In this document: positions 17,683 to 26,369 of the stretch, in pieces
Layout: every line of letters begins with the position of its first letter
Numbering within the stretch: position 1 is the stretch's first letter
Assembly (NCBI RefSeq): GCF_009689585.1
Contig: NZ_AP018694.1
Location: forward strand, 1,240,001 to 1,304,000
DNA length: 64,000 bases
Direction: 5' to 3'
Source of the DNA: Aquipluma nitroreducens
Lineage (GTDB): Bacteria; Bacteroidota; Bacteroidia; Bacteroidales; Prolixibacteraceae
The notes under the pieces: generated by a model
Database searches by the model: none
What the model was told of the DNA's origin: nothing
Seen by the model: the letters and a program-made list of their open reading frames with translations, nothing else
Program-made: the position numbers and the translations under genes

Positions 17683-18759
17683 ATGAAGAAGCATAATTTT
17701 TATGCGGGACCCTCAATTTTGCCGCAATACACCATTAAAAACACCGCCGAAGCATTAATCGATTTTGCCGGAACAGGCCTTTCTCTGATGGAAGTTTCGC
17801 ACCGCAGCAAAGAGTTTGTTGCCGTAAGCAATGAAGCTCAGCAACTCTTCAAAGAACTGCTCGATATTCCTGCTGGTTACCATGTGTTATTTTTGGGCGG
17901 TGGCGCCAGTTCTCAGTTTATGATGGTTCCTTTCAATTTATTGGAAAAGAAAGCTGCCTATCTGAATACCGGAACCTGGGCTGATAAAGCTCAAAAAGAA
18001 GCCAAACTTTTCGGTGAAGTTGTTGAAGTCGCTTCTTCAAAAGCAAACACATACAATTACATCCCGAAAGACTATGTTGTTCCTGAAGATGCTGATTATT
18101 TTCACATTACAACCAACAATACAATTTACGGAACAGAAATCCGTCAGGATTTAGATTGCAAAGTGCCTTTGGTTGCCGATATGTCATCCGATATTTTTAG
18201 CCGTCAGATGGATGTTTCAAAATATGCGATTATTTACGGTGGCGCTCAGAAAAACCTTGCTCCAGCAGGCGTTACATTCGTAATTGTAAAAGAAGACGCG
18301 TTAGGTAAAGTAACCCGCAAAATTCCTACGATGTTGAATTACAAAACTCACATCGAAAACGAATCCATGTTTAATACACCGCCGGTTGTTCCGGTTTTTG
18401 CAGCTCTCCAAACCCTGAAATGGCTGAAAGAATTAGGCGGCGTAAAAGTGATGGAAAAAATGAACATCGAAAAAGCCGGAATCCTTTACGATGAAATCGA
18501 CCGCAACAAATTATTCAAAGCCAATATTCCTGATGTAAATGATCGTTCAGTTATGAACATTTGTTTCGTTATGAACGACGAATACAAAGCATGGGAACCA
18601 GAATTTCTTACCTATGCCAAATCGTTGGGCATGTTGGGACTCGAAGGTCACCGTTCGGTAGGCGGGTATCGTGCCTCAACTTACAACGCACTTCCAAAAG
18701 AAAGTGTGATTGCATTGGTTGAAGCCATGAAAGCATTTGAACAAACAAAGCTTAAATAA
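17683..18759 (+). CDS. serC: Phosphoserine aminotransferase
   Basis: PLP enzyme of serine synthesis: 3-phosphohydroxypyruvate plus glutamate gives O-phosphoserine plus 2-oxoglutarate; also serves pyridoxine synthesis in some bacteria. 358 residues, normal length. N-terminal [12 protein letters not shown] and [11 protein letters not shown] are typical; the PLP lysine is Lys190 in [14 protein letters not shown], and [12 protein letters not shown] is the C-terminal signature. First gene of the serine cluster; a hairpin separates it from serA. Confidence 0.97.
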   Translation: MKKHNFYAGPSILPQYTIKNTAEALIDFAGTGLSLMEVSHRSKEFVAVSNEAQQLFKELLDIPAGYHVLFLGGGASSQFMMVPFNLLEKKAAYLNTGTWADKAQKEAKLFGEVVEVASSKANTYNYIPKDYVVPEDADYFHITTNNTIYGTEIRQDLDCKVPLVADMSSDIFSRQMDVSKYAIIYGGAQKNLAPAGVTFVIVKEDALGKVTRKIPTMLNYKTHIENESMFNTPPVVPVFAALQTLKWLKELGGVKVMEKMNIEKAGILYDEIDRNKLFKANIPDVNDRSVMNICFVMNDEYKAWEPEFLTYAKSLGMLGLEGHRSVGGYRASTYNALPKESVIALVEAMKAFEQTKLK

Positions 18760-18766
18760 ATTCAGA

Positions 18767-18803
18767 AGAAAAGCAGAATGGGGGTTCTGCTTTTCTCTTT
18801 TTA
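18767..18803 (+). terminator. Intergenic hairpin between serC and serA
   Basis: 12-bp stem AGAAAAGCAGAA (18767-18778) with TTCTGCTTTTCT (18785-18796), 6-base loop, followed by CTTTTTAAA. It looks like an intrinsic terminator, yet serA follows only 16 bases later with no exact promoter motif between. It may lower read-through so that serA and the later genes are expressed less than serC. Confidence 0.65.
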
Positions 18804-18818
18804 AAGAGAAAAATAACT

Positions 18819-19742
18819 ATGAAAAGGGTTTTAATAGCTACTGAAAAACCATTTGCTCCGGCAGCAGTAAATCAAATGGTCGGAATTCTTGAACAAGCCG
18901 GCTACGAGGTGAAACGGCTCGAAAAATATGCATCAAAAGCGGAATTGCTGGATGCTGTGAAAGACGTTAATGCGTTAATTGTGAGAAGCGACATTGTTGA
19001 CCGTGCGGTTCTTGATGCCGCTAAAGAACTGCAAGTTGTAGTCAGGGCAGGCTCGGGCTTCGATAATTTGGATTTGGTTACCTGCACCGAAAAGGGCATG
19101 GTTGCCATGAATACACCGGGGCAGAACTCGAACGCTGTTGCCGAATTAGCTATCGGGATGATGATTTTCATGTCGCGTGGTCAGTTCAAAGGAGTTTCAG
19201 GAACCGAACTTAAAGGAAAAACAATAGGGGTTTATGGCTGTGGAAACATAGGCCGTCGCGTTGCACGTATTGCCCAGGGCCTTGGGATGAAAGTAATTGC
19301 ACTCGATCCTTGTATTACTAAAGTTAGCATGGAGCCCTACGATGTAAAAGTGGTTCAGAATGTTGCCGAATTATTCAGCGAGAGTGATTTCTTGTCGCTA
19401 CATATTCCGGCCAACGAAAAAACAAAGAAGTCGGTTAACTTCGACATGATGAATAAAATGCCAAAAGGCGCCACGATAATCAATACCGCCCGAAAAGAAG
19501 TAATTGATGAAGATGGACTGAAGAAAATGCTGGAAGAGCGTCCCGATTTTAAATACATCAGCGACATTGCTCCCACTAACCATGATGAATTAGCCGGAAA
19601 ATTTGACTTCCGATACTATTCAACTCCCAAGAAACAAGGAGCAGAAACATCTGAAGCCAATGTAAATGCCGGAGTAGCAGCCGCCGAACAAATAGTAGCT
19701 TTTTTTGAAAGTGGTGATCAGGCCTACCGCGTCAATAAATAA
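18819..19742 (+). CDS. serA: D-3-phosphoglycerate dehydrogenase, short Bacteroidota type
   Basis: NAD-dependent first step of serine synthesis, 3-phosphoglycerate to 3-phosphohydroxypyruvate. 307 residues without the C-terminal ACT domain. NAD site GVYGCGNIGRRVARIAQ at about 137-153; catalytic Arg225 in INTARKEVID. The usual Glu region (DVFxxEP) reads DIAPTNHDEL and the usual His region (TPHxGAST) reads TPKKQGAETS, so the canonical Glu and His are not where expected. As I remember, other Bacteroidota SerA proteins share this. Gene order after serC supports the assignment. No feedback ACT domain, so serine inhibition of the usual kind is unlikely. Confidence 0.9.
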   Translation: MKRVLIATEKPFAPAAVNQMVGILEQAGYEVKRLEKYASKAELLDAVKDVNALIVRSDIVDRAVLDAAKELQVVVRAGSGFDNLDLVTCTEKGMVAMNTPGQNSNAVAELAIGMMIFMSRGQFKGVSGTELKGKTIGVYGCGNIGRRVARIAQGLGMKVIALDPCITKVSMEPYDVKVVQNVAELFSESDFLSLHIPANEKTKKSVNFDMMNKMPKGATIINTARKEVIDEDGLKKMLEERPDFKYISDIAPTNHDELAGKFDFRYYSTPKKQGAETSEANVNAGVAAAEQIVAFFESGDQAYRVNK

Positions 19743-19756
19743 ATGTCAGTCAACTG

Positions 19757-20329
19757 ATGAAAGAAATAATACACGACAAAGCGAATTTTGTAAACGTCAC
19801 CTATTCCGGGCTGCGAATATCGAACACAGAATTTGATAGTTGTACTTTTATCAATTGCGATTTTTCGAACAGCATTTTATCGGAAACAGATTTCATCGAA
19901 TGCCGGTTTGAAAGCTGCAATTTTGCCATGGCAAAATTTAGCGGAACCGGTTTGAAAGATGTGCATTTTCTGGATTGTAAGTTGATCGGATTAAACTTCG
20001 ATCATTGTTCAGATTTTTTATTTGCGGCCAACTTTCAGAAATGCGTTCTCGATTATGCTTCGTTCTTCAAGAAAAAAATGAAGAAAGCCAAATTTATTGA
20101 TTGTTCGCTGAAAGAAGTCGACTTTACTGCTGTTGATCTTTCAATGGCTATATTCGGTAATTGCAATCTGGAACGCGCCCTTTTTCATGAAAGTAATCTT
20201 GAAAAAGCCGATTTTCGAACTGCGGCGAATTACTCCATCGATCCTGAAACAAACAGAATAAAAAAAGCGAAGTTCTCTATTTCCGGATTGGCCGGTTTAC
20301 TGGGGAAATACAACATTGAAATAGAATAA
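19757..20329 (+). CDS. Pentapeptide-repeat protein
   Basis: 190-residue protein made of pentapeptide repeats (A(D/N)LxF-like units such as CTFINCDFSNS, DFIECRFESCNF and CNLERALFHESNLEKADF) that should form a right-handed quadrilateral beta-helix. No signal peptide or membrane segment. Such proteins can mimic DNA or act as scaffolds; no specific role can be inferred. It lies 14 bases after serA and before two further genes on the same strand, so it is probably in the serine operon. Confidence 0.85.
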   Translation: MKEIIHDKANFVNVTYSGLRISNTEFDSCTFINCDFSNSILSETDFIECRFESCNFAMAKFSGTGLKDVHFLDCKLIGLNFDHCSDFLFAANFQKCVLDYASFFKKKMKKAKFIDCSLKEVDFTAVDLSMAIFGNCNLERALFHESNLEKADFRTAANYSIDPETNRIKKAKFSISGLAGLLGKYNIEIE

Positions 20330-20411
20330 GAATAACCTTTGAGTTTGGTTTATAGTCACTAAAAAAACAAACAAACCATTCTTCAATTACAATTAATTAA
20401 TCGTTTTTGTC

Positions 20412-20672
20412 ATGCCCTTAAAGTTTAAGATCGTCTTTTACAATTTCATGATATTTCTGATCATTTTCGACATTATCTATTTATTTGTGTGGCTCATGTC
20501 GATTGAGATGAATCCGGTAAAAGGCTTAATTGTTGCAGCAAGTGCAGCATTGATTATGCCCTGGGCGAGGCCAACCCATCTTCCATCCGGAAGGAAAGTG
20601 GCTATCCGAAGCCTGGCATACATTGTTTATAAAAATGTCTCCGAAAGAAGAAAAAGTAACAACCCAATCTGA
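20412..20672 (+). CDS. Small membrane protein in serine cluster
   Basis: 86-residue protein with two hydrophobic segments (about residues 8-30 and 36-52) and a basic C-terminal tail ending SERRKSNNPI. I do not recognise a family. It ends 14 bases before the DUF1015 gene, so it is probably cotranscribed. Inferred to sit in the inner membrane with the basic tail in the cytoplasm. Function unknown. Confidence 0.7.
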   Translation: MPLKFKIVFYNFMIFLIIFDIIYLFVWLMSIEMNPVKGLIVAASAALIMPWARPTHLPSGRKVAIRSLAYIVYKNVSERRKSNNPI

Positions 20673-20686
20673 TAAAAAGAAAGATT

Positions 20687-21937
20687 ATGGCTATCGTAAA
20701 ACCATTTAAAGGACTTCGTCCACCACAAGCTATTGCCAGTGATCTGGCCTGTTTGCCCTACGATGTTATGAACAGCACTGAGGCGACTCAAATGGCTGAA
20801 GGAAAAGCATGTTCGCTGCTCCATATTACCCGCGCCGAAATCGACTGTCCTACCGGAACCGACATTCATTCGGAAACTGTTTACCTGAAATCGGTTGAAA
20901 ATTTCGAGAAATTTCAGGAAGAAAACTGGTTGAATCAGGATGAAGAAGCGAAATATTACATCTATGCGCAAACCATGAATGGCCGCACCCAATATGGAAT
21001 TGTCGGCGCTGCTTCGTGCGACGATTACAACAAGGGGATCATCAAAAAACACGAATTGACACGTCCGGACAAGGAAGAAGACCGAATGATTTTGACCCGT
21101 TACCTGAATGCCAATATCGAGCCTGTTTTCTTTTCATACTGTGCCGTTCCTGAAATTGATGCTATTGTGGAGTCGATTGTAAAAAGCCAGAAAGCAGATT
21201 ACGATTTCGTTGCCGAAGATGGCTTTGGTCACCATTTCTGGGCCATAAACGAAGCGGCTACCAACCAGAAAATCGAAGAACTGTTTGCCACCAAAGTTCC
21301 GGCAACCTATGTCGCTGATGGCCACCACCGCACAGCTGCAGCTGCCCGTATCGGACTCGAAAAACAAAGCCAGAACCCGAACCATACCGGTAAAGAAGAA
21401 TACAATTTCTTTATGGCTGTACATTTCCCTGACAATCAATTGCAGATTATCGACTACAACCGCACTGTAAAAGACTTGAATGGTTTAACTGAAGCTGAAT
21501 TGTTGGATAAACTGGCTCAGAACTTTGATGTAGAATTGGCTGGAACCGAAATTTACAAACCAACCAAACTTCACGAATTCAGCATGTACCTTTCAGGGAA
21601 ATGGTATAAGTTGAATGCCAAACCCGGAACATTTAACGACAACGACCCGATTGGCGTATTGGATGTGACTATTCTGTCAAATTTGGTTCTCGATCAGATT
21701 CTGGGAATTGCCGACCTTCGCACTTCAACCCGCATTGATTTCGTAGGCGGAATCCGCGGTTTGGGCGAATTGAAAAAGCGAGTTGACGGTGGAGACATGA
21801 AAGTGGCTTTTGCGCTTTATCCGGTTTCGATGCAGCAATTGATCAACATTGCCGATTCAGGAAACATTATGCCTCCAAAAACTACCTGGTTCGAGCCAAA
21901 ACTTCGTTCAGGATTGGTGATTCACAAACTGGATTAA
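20687..21937 (+). CDS. DUF1015 family protein, candidate serine-metabolism enzyme
   Basis: 416-residue cytoplasmic protein of family DUF1015. The start VKPFKGLRPPQAIASDLACLPYDVM is family-typical, KKHELTRPDKEEDRM (about 120-134) is strongly charged and conserved-looking, and the key motif is VADGHHRTAAAARIG at 209-223. The DGHHR motif resembles the nucleotide/phosphate-binding motif of ParB/sulfiredoxin-fold proteins, a fold that includes free-serine kinases (SerK, SbnI). The gene lies in the same cluster as serC and serA, and serB is absent, so an activity on serine or phosphoserine is a reasonable inference. The biochemical role is not shown by sequence alone. Confidence 0.85.
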   Translation: MAIVKPFKGLRPPQAIASDLACLPYDVMNSTEATQMAEGKACSLLHITRAEIDCPTGTDIHSETVYLKSVENFEKFQEENWLNQDEEAKYYIYAQTMNGRTQYGIVGAASCDDYNKGIIKKHELTRPDKEEDRMILTRYLNANIEPVFFSYCAVPEIDAIVESIVKSQKADYDFVAEDGFGHHFWAINEAATNQKIEELFATKVPATYVADGHHRTAAAARIGLEKQSQNPNHTGKEEYNFFMAVHFPDNQLQIIDYNRTVKDLNGLTEAELLDKLAQNFDVELAGTEIYKPTKLHEFSMYLSGKWYKLNAKPGTFNDNDPIGVLDVTILSNLVLDQILGIADLRTSTRIDFVGGIRGLGELKKRVDGGDMKVAFALYPVSMQQLINIADSGNIMPPKTTWFEPKLRSGLVIHKLD

Positions 21938-21944
21938 TAAAAAG

Positions 21945-21972
21945 CCGTAAGACCGGAGAAATAAGTCCGGAA
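21945..21972. repeat. Dispersed intergenic repeat, copy B
   Basis: Contains GCCGTAAGACCGGAG and AAGTCCGGAAT, split by a few bases, similar to copies at 935-972 and 49599-49645. Confidence 0.35.
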
Positions 21973-21985
21973 TATAAGAGCATAT

Positions 21986-22018
21986 AAAATCCTGTCGCAA
22001 TTCCGGCAGGATTTTTCT
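21986..22018 (+). terminator. Intrinsic terminator after DUF1015 gene
   Basis: 9-bp stem AAAATCCTG (21986-21994) with CAGGATTTT (22007-22015), followed by TTTCTTTT. Ends the serine cluster. Confidence 0.7.
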
Positions 22019-22072
22019 TTTCCGCAAACCAAGACTGGTACGGATTGTTTATATGGACATAAAGAAGTAAAA

Positions 22073-22450
22073 ATGAAAAATCAAACCATACTGTTAACCG
22101 GGGCAATTTTTATGGCCTTTTCTGTTTTATTGGGAGCTTTTGGCGCTCATGCCTTGAAGCAAAGTCTGTCGCCCGAAATGCTCGCCGTGTATAAAACCGG
22201 AGTCGAATACCAGTTTTATCATGCACTTGGGTTGTTAGTTATCGGATTAGTCGGATTTCATATCAAATCGAAATACCTCAATTGGGCCGGCCTATTCATA
22301 ACGATTGGCATCATTTTATTTTCCGGAAGTTTATATGTCCTGACCTTATCAGGAATTAAAGCCATTGGTGCAATCACTCCTGTCGGAGGACTATCATTTG
22401 TTGCCGGATGGATATTTCTTTGCATGGCATTCGTAAAACACAAATCCTGA
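22073..22450 (+). CDS. DUF423 family membrane protein
   Basis: 125-residue protein with four hydrophobic helices, family DUF423 (YgdD-like). Typical stretches are GAFGAHALKQSLSPEMLAVYKTGVEYQFYHALGLL and ITPVGGLSFVAGW. Inner membrane; function unknown. It stands alone between the serine-cluster terminator and the IS element. Confidence 0.92.
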   Translation: MKNQTILLTGAIFMAFSVLLGAFGAHALKQSLSPEMLAVYKTGVEYQFYHALGLLVIGLVGFHIKSKYLNWAGLFITIGIILFSGSLYVLTLSGIKAIGAITPVGGLSFVAGWIFLCMAFVKHKS

Positions 22451-22537
22451 CGATCAGATAAACCTTGATTCAAAAAATTCTATTCAAGAATCTGGAATAA
22501 CTATCGGCAAATTTTCTAATTTATTTACTTAGCCTTA

Positions 22538-23423
22538 GTGACTGTTTAAATTTTATTTTTTGATTCTATTAAGCATTAGTCTTATCATTGCAATCTGAAT
22601 CATTACCTGGCTAGTGTTGGTCAGGTATTCGAAGTCTTTACTGAGTCTTCGGTAACTTTCAAACCAGGCAAAAGTTCTTTCGACAACCCATCTTTTGGGA
22701 ATAACGGTAAATTTACTGGAATGGTCTGATCTCAAAACGATTTCAAGTATCCAGCCGAATGTGGTTTTGGTCTTCTCTATGAGTTCTCCACGATAACCAC
22801 CATCAGCAACGATCTTGACCAGCCTTTCGAACCTACCTTTCAGTAAGGCAATTACATCACTTGCTCCCTTGCTGTCATGCACATTTGCAGCATGTACAAC
22901 AACGGCCAGCAGCAAACCCATTGTATCTGTAACGATATGGCGTTTGCGACCTTTGATCATTTTGCCTCCATCAAAACCGCGACATTCGCCGCCCAATCTG
23001 GTTGTTTTAATAGACTGGCTATCAATACAGGCCAAACTGGGAGATTCATATTTTCCTGCTTTTTTGCGTATTTTGTCGCGAAGCAGTTCATGTACTTGTT
23101 CTATGACACCGTTGTTCTTCCATCTAGTGAAATAGTAATAAACTAGTTCCCAATTGGGAAAACAGCCAGGTATCATACGCCATTGACAACCTGTTTTAAT
23201 CAAATAGAAAATGGCATTGAAAATATCCCGTAAAGAATGTTTTCTCTTACGGTTGTCGTTTAAAATGCCACTTAATAGCATCCATTGGCTATCGGTGAGA
23301 TTGGTTGGATAGTGTTTCATGTGTTCTTAACAGTTTGGTAACCATTAAGATAGCAAAACAAAACCAATTAATCAACTGATAGTCAGTGTTTTATTTACAA
23401 ATATTCTAAATTTAAACAGTCTC
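22538..23423 (-). mobile_element. Complete IS5-family insertion sequence
   Basis: 886-bp element. Ends are GTGACTGTTTAAATTT (from 22538) and, on the other strand, GAGACTGTTTAAATTT (from 23423), 15 of 16 matching. It is flanked by TTA at 22535-22537 and 23424-23426, a 3-bp target duplication of the TNA type seen in IS5-family members. One intact transposase gene fills it. It inserted between DUF423 and the RCC1 gene without breaking either. Confidence 0.88.
22553..23320 (-). CDS. IS5 family DDE transposase
   Basis: 255-residue transposase. N-terminal part (LTDSQWMLLSGIL, YLIKTGCQWRMIPGCFPNW) is the IS5/DUF4096-type DNA-binding region. Catalytic residues: Asp in CIDSQSIK, Asp in IVADGGYRG, Glu in VVERTFAWFESYRRLSKDFE, which also gives the Y-R-K/E signature. 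The frame is complete, so the element may be active. The stop codon lies at the inner edge of the left terminal repeat. Confidence 0.95.
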   Translation of the reverse strand: MKHYPTNLTDSQWMLLSGILNDNRKRKHSLRDIFNAIFYLIKTGCQWRMIPGCFPNWELVYYYFTRWKNNGVIEQVHELLRDKIRKKAGKYESPSLACIDSQSIKTTRLGGECRGFDGGKMIKGRKRHIVTDTMGLLLAVVVHAANVHDSKGASDVIALLKGRFERLVKIVADGGYRGELIEKTKTTFGWILEIVLRSDHSSKFTVIPKRWVVERTFAWFESYRRLSKDFEYLTNTSQVMIQIAMIRLMLNRIKK

Positions 23424-23485
23424 TTAGTGTGTATTTAAATTTAACAACAAAATTCTCTTTGAAAATCAAGACAAATAGTAACATA

Positions 23486-26065
23486 TTAATTGACATACAC
23501 TTTACATCGGAAACTACCGGTTGTAAAAATGTAAAAACCATGGCTACAAGGGATTTTTGTTTCTCCTTCATTTAAAATACCCGAGTTAACTTTTCTACCT
23601 AAAAGATTATATATGCTATAGATTTCTGATTCATAGGATTCGACAACTATATGATTATTATCACTAAAAACTTTAATATTGGGTTGTAAAGGTAAGTTTA
23701 GTATTCCATCGGAGAAATGCAATTTATTCAACCAAACCGGATTTTGATACCAGGAATCCCCATCTCCAAGTTGTCCACTCTGGTTTACTCCCCAGGTCCA
23801 AAGTTTTCCAGTATCATCAACCGCAATGCTATATTCCCATCCTGCCTTAACACTCACAATCTTTTTGCCTTGAAGAATTTGAACAGGTGACTGTGCATCA
23901 TTGTTATTTCCTACCCCAATTTGACCGTAAAAATTAGAACCCCAGGCCCAAAGGGCATTATTCTCATCAATAGCCAAACAATGGTTCTGACCTACTGATA
24001 TAGTTTTAAATTTAGTTTCAGGTTTAATGTTAACTGGTAATAATCTATCGTTACTGGTTCCATCACCCAATTGGCCATAGTTCCCCCCCCAGCCCCAAAG
24101 TTTACCAGACTCATCATTTGCATATGTACGATCCAAATTCTTTCCCTCAACTATAACATTAGACACAAAATTCCGCATTTGAAATTTTGTGCCTGAAAGG
24201 ATCTGCACCGGAGCGTGTCGATCTGTTTTCGTACCATCACCTAACTGACCAACATGATTCCAACCCCAGGCCCACAAATTTCCAGATTCATCAATCGCAA
24301 ATGAAGATTTGTAACCAACTGAAGCATAAACAAATTTTGTATCTATCATTATTTGAACAGGTGTAGACTTATCTTCCGTTGTTCCATCTCCCAATTGTCC
24401 TCGGTTATTATTCCCCCAAGCCCATAAACCGCCAGATTCATCGATTACAAGATTATGACCATCTCCTGCATATATTTCTTTAAATTTCGTGTTTGATTTG
24501 ATACTAACAGGACGTGTTTTACTAATTTTAGTCCCATCACCTACCAACCAATTATTGCTGCCATCACTACTTACCCCATCTCCATTATATCCCCATGCCC
24601 ATAGATAGCCACCGTCATCAATGGCCAAAGTATGAGAACTTCCAGCCGAAATTGATTTAAATTTTGTACCTTCTTTTATCTGAACCGGAGCCAATACCAC
24701 ATCTTCAGTTCCATTTCCAACACAACCTCCGAAGTTAGTCCCCCAACCCCAAAGTGTTCCATCTTCAACCAATCCAAAAAATGCACTACCTCCTAAGCTA
24801 AGAGTTCTGAATTTTACATCAGGGTTTATCTGCGTTGGAATTGATTTGTTAATCTCGGTATTATCTCCCAACCGACCGTAATTTTCACCCCATGCCCACA
24901 ATACCCCGAATTCGTCAAGGGCATAAGAACTTTGCCAATAAGAAAAGCATTGTTTAAATTTAACTTCTGGTAGAATATTTTCTGGCATAGATTTGTTGGC
25001 ATTTGTCCCAATACCAATTCGTCCATCGCTATTACTACCAGCTACCCATAAATTGCCTGATTCAGAAATTGCCAGTGAATGAATATGCCCGATATCAATA
25101 TTTTTAAATTTTGTTCCAGATTTAATAATTACCGGATTTGTTTTGTTTGCATTAGTACCATCACCAAGCATACCATACTCATTATTCCCCCACGCCCACA
25201 GGTTATTTGCCTCATCAATGGCAAAACTACTGTCAAATCCAGCTGATGTCATTTTGAATTTAATGCCGTTTAGTAATTGTTTGGGGGTATTAATAATAAT
25301 ATCTCCTGCACCTAATGACTCCTTTGGGTTTAGTCCAAATCCAAATAAATTCCCGGATTCATCGATGACTAACAAATAACTAGAACCATCGGAAATCGCT
25401 TTACATTTAGTTCCAACCATGAGTTGTATTGGAGTTAATACGTCCATTCGCGTTCCATCATCCCTTAATTCGCCAAAGAAATTTTGTCCCCACGCCCAAA
25501 GATTCCCTGCTTCGTCAATTGCCAAACAATGCGAATTAGCCGAAATTGCTTTAAATTTCGTACCTGTCATTATTTGTATTGGGTCCGGATTAAAACCGGA
25601 TGTTCCATCTCCAACGACATCAGCTCCCCATGACCAAAGATTACCTTCGTCATCAATTGCTAAAGATTGATATCCTTTTCCTACAATGGCTTTAAACATA
25701 CGCCCTACCATAATTTGCTTTGGAAAACTATAGGTAGACTGTGTTCCATCTACCAAGACACCAGCACCCCATGCCCATAAATTACCGTCAACATCAATAG
25801 CTAATGAGTGACTTGAACCCGCAGAAACCAACTTAAACTTAGTTCCAGACTTGATAAGTACAGGAGCATATCTGTCAATTATACTTCCATCCCCAATTTT
25901 TCCGGAAGAATTAGCGCCCCAAGCCCATAAATTACCCGATTCATCAATAACCAATGAGTGGTTATATCCTGCTGAACTACTTTTAATTTGTTGGGAATCG
26001 AAATTTTGAGCATAGATAAACAATGGAAATAAACAGCTGTATAAGAAGAGAAATAGTGTTTTCAT
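23486..26065 (-). CDS. Secreted RCC1-repeat protein with T9SS sorting tail
   Basis: 859 residues from the ATG at 26065 (MKTLFLFLYSCLFPLFIYAQ), chosen because it gives a clean signal peptide; an upstream in-frame ATG at 26104 would bury it. Fifteen RCC1-type units follow, each with a core like LWAWGxNxxGQLGDGT and a second half like HSLAIDESGN, enough for two seven-bladed beta-propellers plus one unit. The last 70 residues (YSIYNLLGRKVNSG and onwards) look like a T9SS type A sorting domain, so it should be exported across the outer membrane. Codon 3rd bases are AT-rich compared with neighbours, hinting at transfer. Function unknown; RCC1 propellers often bind proteins. Confidence 0.9.
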   Translation of the reverse strand: MKTLFLFLYSCLFPLFIYAQNFDSQQIKSSSAGYNHSLVIDESGNLWAWGANSSGKIGDGSIIDRYAPVLIKSGTKFKLVSAGSSHSLAIDVDGNLWAWGAGVLVDGTQSTYSFPKQIMVGRMFKAIVGKGYQSLAIDDEGNLWSWGADVVGDGTSGFNPDPIQIMTGTKFKAISANSHCLAIDEAGNLWAWGQNFFGELRDDGTRMDVLTPIQLMVGTKCKAISDGSSYLLVIDESGNLFGFGLNPKESLGAGDIIINTPKQLLNGIKFKMTSAGFDSSFAIDEANNLWAWGNNEYGMLGDGTNANKTNPVIIKSGTKFKNIDIGHIHSLAISESGNLWVAGSNSDGRIGIGTNANKSMPENILPEVKFKQCFSYWQSSYALDEFGVLWAWGENYGRLGDNTEINKSIPTQINPDVKFRTLSLGGSAFFGLVEDGTLWGWGTNFGGCVGNGTEDVVLAPVQIKEGTKFKSISAGSSHTLAIDDGGYLWAWGYNGDGVSSDGSNNWLVGDGTKISKTRPVSIKSNTKFKEIYAGDGHNLVIDESGGLWAWGNNNRGQLGDGTTEDKSTPVQIMIDTKFVYASVGYKSSFAIDESGNLWAWGWNHVGQLGDGTKTDRHAPVQILSGTKFQMRNFVSNVIVEGKNLDRTYANDESGKLWGWGGNYGQLGDGTSNDRLLPVNIKPETKFKTISVGQNHCLAIDENNALWAWGSNFYGQIGVGNNNDAQSPVQILQGKKIVSVKAGWEYSIAVDDTGKLWTWGVNQSGQLGDGDSWYQNPVWLNKLHFSDGILNLPLQPNIKVFSDNNHIVVESYESEIYSIYNLLGRKVNSGILNEGETKIPCSHGFYIFTTGSFRCKVYVN

Positions 26066-26369
26066 AGCTTTTATGATTAGGTTAATCCTTTGAATGAAAA
26101 ACATAATGGAATATACAACCTTTTTTAAACAAAATCAAGGGTTTAATCACCTTCGATAGAGAAATTGCTAAAAAAACGACACAGGGGAGAAACGACAATT
26201 AAGTGCCTAACTGCACTTTAAAAGTAAGCTATAGTCACCGCTGCATTTCCCTGAGGTTTCTCATGGTTCGTTTAGTGAAAATCAGGCTTCTTTACTACAA
26301 AGAATCAGAATCTTTATTTAGCATTTGAGAATAATTATATTTGTAAAAAGAACAAACTAAATAGTTGTC
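26066..26369. other. Intergenic region between divergent RCC1 and C69 genes
   Basis: About 304 bases, no gene seen. It contains a small hairpin AAGTGC (26201-26206) / GCACTT (26213-26218) and, at its right end, the promoter candidate of the C69 gene. Confidence 0.4.
26336..26343 (+). promoter_or_regulatory. Candidate -7 promoter element before C69 dipeptidase
   Basis: TATATTTG, exact TAnnTTTG match, 26 bases before the ATG; TTTA lies at 26313-26316, 19 bases upstream, as a weak -33 element. Confidence 0.5.
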
